DNA of 26,490 bases. Source: a virus. Position numbers and translations under genes: made by a program. Under the pieces are notes generated by a model. It searched no databases and had not been told where the DNA came from. It saw only the letters and a list, made by a program, of their open reading frames with translations. The DNA lies in the IMG/VR virus record IMGVR_UViG_3300035072_000124, positions 1 through 26,490 of that record; one strand, given 5' to 3'. Below, one piece after another: positions 20,817 to 26,490 of this stretch (positions are counted from its first letter, which is position 1; each line of letters starts with the position of its first letter).

Positions 20817-21182
20817 ATGGGGTTCCTCCGAAACTTTTTCTTTCTAAGAGAATTGCGTGCGACGAAGAATGCATTTTCAAAACTTCCGCGTGCGTCACGA
20901 CAGGTAGCAATGCACGAATTTAGTGACCTCGTAGTGATGAGCAGATTGAGCACCTCTAAAGATGCGTTCGGCGCTTTTGTCATCGCAGCCATACAACGTC
21001 GCCAAGAGCTTGCCCGCGTCGGTATGGCAACCCCTGAGTGGGTGGGCGCTTGCCTTGCCGAAAGCTACTTGATTATGCGGCACATGGCGTGGGGCGGTGA
21101 TTCCAAATGGCAATCTGAACTTGCCAAACTTGAGTCGTGGGCCGAGCAATTCGTTTCAGACGATAAAGACGGAGATTGTTGA
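20817..21182 (+). CDS. Opposite-strand inserted gene of unknown function (121 aa)
   Basis: The ATG follows CGGGAG at about 8 nt. The product starts 'MGFLRNFFFLRELRATKNAF' and continues as a helical protein with several Trp and Met residues; 'GMATPEWVGACLAESYLIMR' is the most distinctive segment. It reads rightward inside a leftward phage operon, and its codon use is visibly less GC-rich than its neighbours. Both points are typical of a 'moron' acquired by a prophage. Function is unknown. The 85-nt gap after its stop holds nothing recognisable. Confidence 0.6.
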   Translation: MGFLRNFFFLRELRATKNAFSKLPRASRQVAMHEFSDLVVMSRLSTSKDAFGAFVIAAIQRRQELARVGMATPEWVGACLAESYLIMRHMAWGGDSKWQSELAKLESWAEQFVSDDKDGDC

Positions 21183-21267
21183 CACCATTGAAAACGTCTT
21201 CGTATTTAATGAAAATCATGCGGCAGCGGACCCGCGGCGCGTTTTAGGGGCCTCTGGAAGGACCCGC

Positions 21268-21876
21268 TCACTCACCTTGTGAGGTTGTGGGGACTGTGCC
21301 GCCGCCGAGAACTACACCAAGGTTCGCCGCGACCTCTTTCGCGAGTTCGCGCTCGGCAGCGTTTTGCCATTTCAATCGCGGCGCGCCGTGCGTCTGTTCC
21401 ATTCCGGTTCGCGGCATTTCGGCATAGACGCCCTTGATCGCAGACCGGCCGTTGCCTTGCCTGACCATCAAGAGCGGTCCACCCTTTACGTTCATCACGA
21501 AGGCTTTAGGGATACTAAGCGACGATGATCCGCCACCCGTGAGACGGAACGTTGAGCCCAGAAACGAGCCCCGCAACTTGGACGGCCCCGGCTGGAGCTT
21601 GCCTACCTTCAGCGCGCTGATGCGCGCCTTCGATACCACCCACGTCGCTGATAGGTTGCTCTGCGTCGAACCCTTGACCGGCGGAGTAGCTTTGGCGAAG
21701 ACGCTCTTGCTCACGCCAATGTCGGCCGCCATGATCGGAATAGTCTCTCTGCGCGCGGTCCTTGCCGCGCGGTCGACGGATCGGCGCAAAGCATTGCGCG
21801 TCTCTCGTGACGCGAGATCGACGACGTTCTCAAACTGCTTCGTGTCGAACTCGACCTTTAGCCCGATGTCGCCCAT
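21268..21876 (-). CDS. Phage minor tail / tail-completion protein (Z-like, 202 aa)
   Basis: The N terminus 'LKVEFDTKQFENVVDLASRE' followed by 'LRRSVDRAARTARRETIPIM' and the later 'AFVMNVKGGPLLMVRQG' resemble lambda minor tail protein Z and related tail-completion proteins, which finish the head-proximal end of the tail. The length of 202 aa fits. The ATG is 1 nt after the stop of the preceding frame (TGA-G-ATG). Its place upstream of the terminase genes rather than after the capsid genes is unusual and suggests gene shuffling. Confidence 0.65.
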   Translation of the reverse strand: MGDIGLKVEFDTKQFENVVDLASRETRNALRRSVDRAARTARRETIPIMAADIGVSKSVFAKATPPVKGSTQSNLSATWVVSKARISALKVGKLQPGPSKLRGSFLGSTFRLTGGGSSSLSIPKAFVMNVKGGPLLMVRQGNGRSAIKGVYAEMPRTGMEQTHGAPRLKWQNAAERELAKEVAANLGVVLGGGTVPTTSQGE

Positions 21877-21877
21877 C

Positions 21878-22373
21878 TCACTTTTCCATCCGTGTCGGCG
21901 CGACGAAGCTCCTACGGTCGACGATCGGTCCGCGCGGCGTCTCGACGGTTAAAGCAAGGTGAACCTTGTCCCCGGCTTGAATCTCGATACGCTGGAACAT
22001 GCCCCACAAGGCAACACTGGCGTTCTGGCGCACTCTGCTCTGAAAGGCTTCGTCGACTAGGCGCGGCGATGTGAACGACTAACTGCTCGCCATCGGCTTC
22101 GCCTATCGAGATGTTGATCCAGGGCGAGTCGCAAATGATGCGAACAGGAGGCGACGGCGAGCGCCGCGGCGGCTCTGAAACGGTCTCGCGAAATATCTCG
22201 CCGATGGTCGGAATGCGCTCGCCGCGCAAGTTGAACTTCGGTTCCGTCTCGGGCGCCGGGGTCATGTATCGAGCGTGCGCTTGTGCGGTGTCGTCGGCTA
22301 GCCGCGCAAGGGTCGAATAGGCGCGCAGTGTCGCCGGGCCAAGTAGATCGGCCGGATCGTGGTTCGATTGCAT
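21878..22373 (-). pseudogene. Frameshifted phage gene of unknown function
   Basis: From ATG 22373 the first part reads 'MQSNHDPADLLGPATLRAYS' onward to 'EADGEQLVVHI'. After about 22,060 that frame turns into Arg- and Ser-rich non-coding-looking sequence, while the +1 frame becomes clearly protein-like ('RLVDEAFQSRVRQNASVALW' to 'RRSFVAPTRMEK') and ends 1 nt before the tail gene. The second part has no start of its own, and its frame is closed upstream by a TAG at 22079-22081. A single missing or extra base, or a +1 programmed shift, between 22,079 and about 22,040 explains both halves. The joined product would be about 165 aa. Function unknown. Confidence 0.6.
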
Positions 22374-22539
22374 CTGATGTCCAACGGCAATGAGCGCTCG
22401 GCGGTTGGACCGCCGGCGCACAGGAAGATTGCTGACAGAAGATCGGCGCCGCATCGGCCGTCTGGCCGGAAGGCGCGTGAGGCGTCGGAATTGCCCCTCT
22501 ACCCTATAGGTCATTTCCGCCGATATTTTTTCAAATGCT

Positions 22540-22579
22540 TTGACAAATCAAATCTGGCAGCCTATATGAACGGTGTTCA
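22540..22579 (+). promoter_or_regulatory. Sigma70 promoter with operator for the 205-aa gene
   Basis: TTGACA (22540-22545) and TATATG (22563-22568) are separated by 17 nt, a near-consensus promoter reading rightward. Directly over the -10 edge and expected start lies TGAAC-GGT-GTTCA (22567-22579), a perfect 5-bp inverted repeat suited to a repressor. The gene starts at 22651. The 137-nt divergent gap is clearly AT-richer than its surroundings. Confidence 0.55.
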
Positions 22580-22650
22580 GATAAGCAAATATGGGCGGTT
22601 TCGCCGTCAGCATCTCTTGTGGTTTTCAAATATTTTGGAGGTTTCGTCGG

Positions 22651-23268
22651 ATGGATTTGATCAAGATTCCATCGAAACGCGGTGGCGCCCGTCCTGGCGC
22701 CGGTCGCAAGCCGAGAGCAAAAACGCCTAGCGGCATTCCCGTTGATCTCATCGAACAAGCGCGCGCCCTCGGGTTGAAGGATTTGGCAATTGCGTGGCTC
22801 GAATGGTGCGCGCCGAGCACGCCTTCGCCAGCAGCTTTGCGCGCCGCGAGCTACCGGCCAACGGGTCTGCGGCAGATAAAGGCGCTCGCGCTCAACAACG
22901 TCATGCAGGCGCGCGGCGCCCGCGTCGACTCCTCGCCTACCGCGGATGATTGGCGAGGAGCAGATGCAACCGCATCAGCGGACGCTCTGCGGCGGTCGCT
23001 TGGCGAGGCATTCTCTCCCACTATCGATGCGGACGTCGCGTTGGAGCCGGAGGCGCCCAAGGCGACCGATCCGGCGCGCGATTGCGTCCTGATCAAGGCC
23101 GCCGATCTCCGCTCTACACGGCCCATTAAAACTCCGCCGGACCTGCGCTCGCTGTTTGGGCTTGATGACGATGATGCGCCTTTGGCTGATGATGACGGCG
23201 GTCATTGGATGGACCTGACAGAACCGCCGTCATGGGATGACTACGGCGGTCATTGCTCGGACGATTGA
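22651..23268 (+). CDS. Putative DNA-binding protein with GGARPGAGRK motif (205 aa)
   Basis: The ATG at 22651 has TTGGAGG 9 nt upstream; an earlier frame start is less likely. Residues 9-20 contain GGARPGAGRKP, a motif common at the N terminus of phage small terminase and DNA-binding proteins. The C-terminal 50 residues are strongly acidic with two GGH-containing repeats ('DDDGGHWMDL' and 'DDYGGHCSDD'). It reads rightward, opposite to the structural genes, from its own promoter and operator, so it may be a regulator or packaging accessory. It converges on the primase gene across the iteron region. Confidence 0.6.
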   Translation: MDLIKIPSKRGGARPGAGRKPRAKTPSGIPVDLIEQARALGLKDLAIAWLEWCAPSTPSPAALRAASYRPTGLRQIKALALNNVMQARGARVDSSPTADDWRGADATASADALRRSLGEAFSPTIDADVALEPEAPKATDPARDCVLIKAADLRSTRPIKTPPDLRSLFGLDDDDAPLADDDGGHWMDLTEPPSWDDYGGHCSDD

Positions 23269-23294
23269 AGGTCCACGTCCTCGATATCAATTTT

Positions 23295-23527
23295 TGCCGG
23301 GACATGCCGGGACAGTGCCGGGACTCCAAAAATGCTGTCCCGGCGCCCCATCTCATTGGTTTAGCTTTTCTTTTTGACGTCTGCCGGGACTGCCGGGACT
23401 CTTTTACTATCTCAGCGTGCGAACCTTCTATTCACACATGCAATGTGTGATTCATGAATCATGTCTCTCCAATAATAAGATTCAAAAACTGAGGAAAGAG
23501 TCCCGGCATGTCCCGGCAGTCCCGGCG
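23295..23527. repeat. TGCCGGGAC iteron array with AT-rich palindromic core: candidate origin
   Basis: TGCCGGGAC occurs at 23295, 23305, 23316, 23382 and 23391. In the opposite orientation it occurs at 23500 and 23510, with slightly shortened copies at 23337 and 23519. The two main blocks face each other across about 100 nt of AT-richer DNA holding TCACACAT-GCA-ATGTGTGA (23432-23450) and the 12-bp palindrome GATTCATGAATC (23449-23460). The array fills most of the 354-nt gap between two convergent genes, so promoter control is unlikely. P4-like elements place iterons of this kind in ori and crr, bound by their primase-helicase. Confidence 0.65.
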
Positions 23528-23565
23528 CCTATGGGGCTAAACGTCGTCGGTCGCGGCGGTCGCAT

Positions 23566-23595
23566 AAAAAAGGGCCAGACGACATGCGTCCGGCC
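23566..23595 (-). terminator. Intrinsic terminator of the primase-helicase gene
   Basis: Reading leftward, GGCC-G-GACG-N5-CGTC-T-GGCC is followed by C and six T. The stem has one internal mismatch. It lies about 28 nt after the stop of the primase gene and keeps its transcripts out of the iteron array. Confidence 0.75.
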
Positions 23596-23622
23596 TTCTG
23601 ATCGCTGATCGCTCTCGTCTCG

Positions 23623-26415
23623 CTACGCCGGAACTGTGCGCCACGTCTGGACGCCCTTGCGATCTCGGCCGCCGTCGACCAGCCGCAGGCCGCCAGCGAT
23701 CACGCCCTTGTGCTTTCGCAGGTAGTTGCCGAGCGCGTGCTTGCCCGCGTCCTCTCCACGAGCGCCCGGAGCCTTGGGGACGTGCTCCAGGAGAACCGCG
23801 CGGGCCTCCGCACGCTCGCGCTCGATTGCCTCTGCTTCTGCGTCCTCGGGCGCCGGCGTGAAGGCGGAGCCCCTATCGAGGACATCGCGGACGCGAGCCG
23901 CCTCGCCGCCGGTCAGTTCATTCCATGCCTGGAATATAGCTGCCCGGCGTTGTGCTTCGGGATCGTCCGCTGCGACCGTCAATTGAGTGGCGATGGGGTC
24001 TGCCCTGCCGAGCCAGATCAGCGGCGAGCGAACATAGAAGCTCCAGAAGCTGAAGCCTGGAAAATCGTTGGCCGGCTTTGCTTCCCCTCGGAGATACGCT
24101 TGAATGAACGCGCGAACGATTGTGAGTCCTGCTCCGATCAGTCCCGCCCGCTGTTTACCGATGCGATCCCGCAACTCCGCCGCCGATTGTTTGAACACAC
24201 GCTGTTCCGGCCGCTCCATTCCTGCGTCGAGAGAACACAGCAGGGTTCGCCGGATCATGTCATCTGGCAAGCGGACGTTGTTCCCGGTCGCAACGATCGT
24301 GGATCGATTCACGCATTCGACGTTCTCGGACTTGCCAAGGCGACGACACTGGTAGTTTGGAGCCGTAACCGCCTGACATAGAGCATCCCCACGCAAGACG
24401 CCGTTGACGTTATCCAGAGCGATGATGGGGTATCCCGCCAGCATCGCCGAGTCGATGCGCTTCGCCAGTTCCTCTTCGTTTGCGCCTGCAGCCATCGCAG
24501 GAAGCTCCCGGCCTTGCGCGATACGAGTAGCGATTGCGGCAAGCTCTGACTTGCCCGTTCCCGGCGCCGGCGCTGTGATGGCGTGAAGCGGCGCAACATC
24601 CATAAGATTGCGTGTCAAAGTTGTCAGCACGAGGCTCAATGCGACCGACTTGCTGGCCTCGTCGACGAATGGAAACTCTTCGAACAGGCCTTCGACGAAG
24701 GTCAAAGCCTCCAGCGCATTTTCCTTAGTTGGGTTCTCCGGCAGGTTCGGTTGTAGCGCCACGCTCGAATGAAGGACGATTAACGTCTCAGGGTCGTATC
24801 CCTGTTCGGTCACGATGCGCCCCGATGGCAGCAGATATGGGGCTTCCGCAATCTGGAATGCAGGCGGAACGCCCCATGTGTCTGGAGCAGCGACGATCAG
24901 TTTCGTTTCATGATGTGGCGGCGATGCTGCACGAATCTTCCCAGTGTGATCCATGCGCCGGCAGTCCGCATGCTTGGCGAACTTCGCGACAAGCCAATCG
25001 GGCGACACAGGAATGAAGGCCGCCGTCTCGTGAGCGTGCGGCGTATGATCTGCTCCAGGCAATTGAGGTCGGGCTTGCGCGGAGGTCGACGCAACCGTGA
25101 CCAGTGACCTCCCGCGGACATAGAGCGGAATTTTTCCATCGATCGCATTCAGTAGTTTCGTAGCGTTCGAGTTGTCTTGGCCGGCGTGCAGCATGATCTT
25201 TTTGACCCCATCACTGGAACTGTCGTCGTCTTCGTCGTCGACGGCCGCGAAGGCGGAGCCGTCCGAGATATGCCCCGCACGGCCAGCCGCTTCGCTGCGG
25301 TAGAAGTCGCGTGCGAGCGAGCGATAGGAGAACTCGCCTTCCCGCGGCGCTTCATCCCCCACAAAGGTTCCGAACCGGCCTTCGGTCGGGCCTTCGGAGT
25401 TCAGGTGTTCGATGAGCGCAGCGAAGTCCGTGATTGTGAAGACATCGCCATATTCACCCCACAAGGCGAGCGCGAGGTGCCAGCGGTTTTCGCTGAGCGT
25501 CATGTCCCCGCCTGTCGCCAATAAATTGCACAGGCGAGCGTCCTTCGCGGCGAGCCGGCTCAGATCATATCTGCCGTCGACATCGTCGATTAGATCGGCC
25601 CCGTCCGGCCAATCGTCAGAGCGAAGCGTTTCGATCAGCTCGTGTTCGCGTGATCTCTCGTTCTTTGCCGACTGAGGCGCAGATTTTAGCGCGGCGACGA
25701 TCGCTGCAGGCGCTTCCTCCAGCGTCGGATCATATGCACTGAGCAGCGGATGTGCGGGGTCTGCGCGGTAGACCTTGATTGCCGGCTTGCCTGCCTCGTC
25801 CTTCGCATCAAGAATGGCTCCGGGCGACAGCACGAATCCGCCGTTTCCTTTGACATCGGACCCGCACTCGCGCCTGAAGATTCCTGCAGCACAGCCGTGC
25901 TGAAGATCGACATTCGGCAGATAGAAATGTGCGCCACCCGATTGTGTGAGCGTGCACGGGAACTGCTTCAGGTCGACTCCGTTGCGTTCCGCCCATGCGG
26001 CAAGCTTGTTTGGGCCATCAAGCTTTGCATCTGCATCAATCACGACGAAGCCTGAAGGGCCGGCGCTGATCCCAGGATACGCCATGCGTCCGTCTGCGAA
26101 CCAAGCACGTATCTTTTCGGGATTTCTCGTGGCGCCGTAGTAGGTCGGATCAATTCCGTCTGGCGCCGCCGGAAGGTCGACATCCTTCGTCGGAAACTCC
26201 TTTGCGAGCGGAACCTTTTTCGCGTCGCACGGGATGACCCACAGCCCCGCCGCGGCGAGCCCCAAGGCGAGATCGCGATTGTGCCGGCGTCGCAAAGCCG
26301 GATTGCTTTGTGCTGCTGCGATCGTCTCATCAGACGGCGCCATTAGCGCGAGAAGTCGCGCGAGAAGATCGGCGTCGCCCGGTCGATAATCATTGACATC
26401 AAATTTGTGGATCAC
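23623..26415 (-). CDS. Bifunctional primase-polymerase / helicase (about 930 aa)
   Basis: Numbering is from the open frame at the right edge (955 residues). Residues 70-200 form a Prim-Pol (archaeo-eukaryotic primase) domain with catalytic 'VIDADAK' (D152, D154) and 'SGGAHFY' (H188). A second half has Walker A 'PGTGKS' (643-648), Walker B-like 'IIALDN' (689-693), a sensor 'ATGNN' (734-738) and an Arg pair at 747-748, typical of a phage replicative helicase or DUF927-type ATPase. It would open and prime an origin, probably the nearby iterons. The frame is open to the window edge. The GTG at 26415, with GGGGG 8 nt upstream, is preferred because a hairpin occupies the sequence before it. An upstream start cannot be excluded. 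Confidence 0.85.
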   Translation of the reverse strand: MIHKFDVNDYRPGDADLLARLLALMAPSDETIAAAQSNPALRRRHNRDLALGLAAAGLWVIPCDAKKVPLAKEFPTKDVDLPAAPDGIDPTYYGATRNPEKIRAWFADGRMAYPGISAGPSGFVVIDADAKLDGPNKLAAWAERNGVDLKQFPCTLTQSGGAHFYLPNVDLQHGCAAGIFRRECGSDVKGNGGFVLSPGAILDAKDEAGKPAIKVYRADPAHPLLSAYDPTLEEAPAAIVAALKSAPQSAKNERSREHELIETLRSDDWPDGADLIDDVDGRYDLSRLAAKDARLCNLLATGGDMTLSENRWHLALALWGEYGDVFTITDFAALIEHLNSEGPTEGRFGTFVGDEAPREGEFSYRSLARDFYRSEAAGRAGHISDGSAFAAVDDEDDDSSSDGVKKIMLHAGQDNSNATKLLNAIDGKIPLYVRGRSLVTVASTSAQARPQLPGADHTPHAHETAAFIPVSPDWLVAKFAKHADCRRMDHTGKIRAASPPHHETKLIVAAPDTWGVPPAFQIAEAPYLLPSGRIVTEQGYDPETLIVLHSSVALQPNLPENPTKENALEALTFVEGLFEEFPFVDEASKSVALSLVLTTLTRNLMDVAPLHAITAPAPGTGKSELAAIATRIAQGRELPAMAAGANEEELAKRIDSAMLAGYPIIALDNVNGVLRGDALCQAVTAPNYQCRRLGKSENVECVNRSTIVATGNNVRLPDDMIRRTLLCSLDAGMERPEQRVFKQSAAELRDRIGKQRAGLIGAGLTIVRAFIQAYLRGEAKPANDFPGFSFWSFYVRSPLIWLGRADPIATQLTVAADDPEAQRRAAIFQAWNELTGGEAARVRDVLDRGSAFTPAPEDAEAEAIERERAEARAVLLEHVPKAPGARGEDAGKHALGNYLRKHKGVIAGGLRLVDGGRDRKGVQTWRTVPA

Positions 26416-26448
26416 TAAGTGAGCCCCCGTATCCTGTTCGAACTCAAC

Positions 26449-26483
26449 GCCCGGCCGCTTGTCAGAGCGAGCCGGGCTTTTTT
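26449..26483 (+). terminator. Rightward intrinsic terminator at the window edge
   Basis: GCCCGGC and GCCGGGC form a 7-bp stem, extended by CGCT/AGCG with one bulged A, followed by six T on the + strand. It would end rightward transcripts, yet no rightward gene precedes it within 3 kb. It lies just before the likely start of the leftward primase gene. Confidence 0.55.
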
Positions 26484-26490
26484 GTTTCAA

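Noticed and set aside
23295-23527. CRISPR array
   Set aside because: Repeats are only 9 bp, occur in both orientations, and are separated by 1-2 nt or by large unequal gaps. There are no uniform spacers and no cas genes.

Overview
The window looks like accessory DNA from a GC-rich alphaproteobacterium, probably Hyphomicrobiales (a Methylocystaceae-like host is only a guess). The evidence is codon use, NepR-like anti-sigma proteins with a sigma-EcfG-type promoter, an AlpA/P4-type integrase module and a lambda/P2-type packaging and tail module. No housekeeping gene is visible apart from the 3' part of a tRNA-Pro gene. The bulk reads as two phage-derived elements side by side, separated by about 4 kb of small accessory genes.

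Element A (left, up to about 7,948) is transcribed leftward. In order of transcription it carries a P4-type tyrosine integrase, a 299-aa protein of unknown function, an AlpA-like regulator, a coiled-coil protein, a small protein, a winged-helix replication protein whose gene contains four palindromic iterons (lambda O-like), a Nu1/TerS-like HTH protein and an N6-adenine-type DNA methyltransferase. Several of these genes overlap by 1-4 nt, so they form a coupled operon. The integrase promoter region is packed with GGGTTCAA repeats and lies next to a 45-bp 3' fragment of tRNA-Pro(GGG). The orientation of that fragment says the element extends leftward from it, with the intact tRNA beyond the left edge. 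Three rightward small genes (16-1060) face the end of the operon.

The middle region (about 8,045-12,072) holds small accessory genes: a two-TM protein, a zinc-ribbon protein, two NepR-like anti-sigma proteins (one behind a perfect GGAAC-N16-CGTT promoter), and two probably paralogous helical proteins. It also holds two copies of a 110-nt structured element ending in an intrinsic terminator. These look like a local duplication of gene plus RNA element.

Element B (12,072 to the right edge) is also mostly leftward. From right to left it has a Prim-Pol primase-helicase ending in a terminator; a convergent intergenic region with nine 9-bp iterons around an AT-richer, palindrome-containing core (P4-like origin candidate); a rightward GGARPGAGRK-type DNA-binding protein with its own promoter and operator; a frameshifted gene; a minor tail protein; an inserted opposite-strand gene; TerS; GpA-type TerL; a scaffold-like protein; lambda-type portal; gpW; a second scaffold-like protein; two tail assembly chaperones (Mu gp41-like and P2 E-like); a tape measure; and a small membrane protein followed by a terminator. 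No major capsid protein, maturation protease, tail tube or sheath, baseplate or lysis gene is visible. The element is therefore either defective or depends on a partner phage.

The most interesting signals are the two independent iteron arrays, the capsid-less packaging/tail operon, the duplicated RNA element, and the NepR-like proteins carried on accessory DNA.
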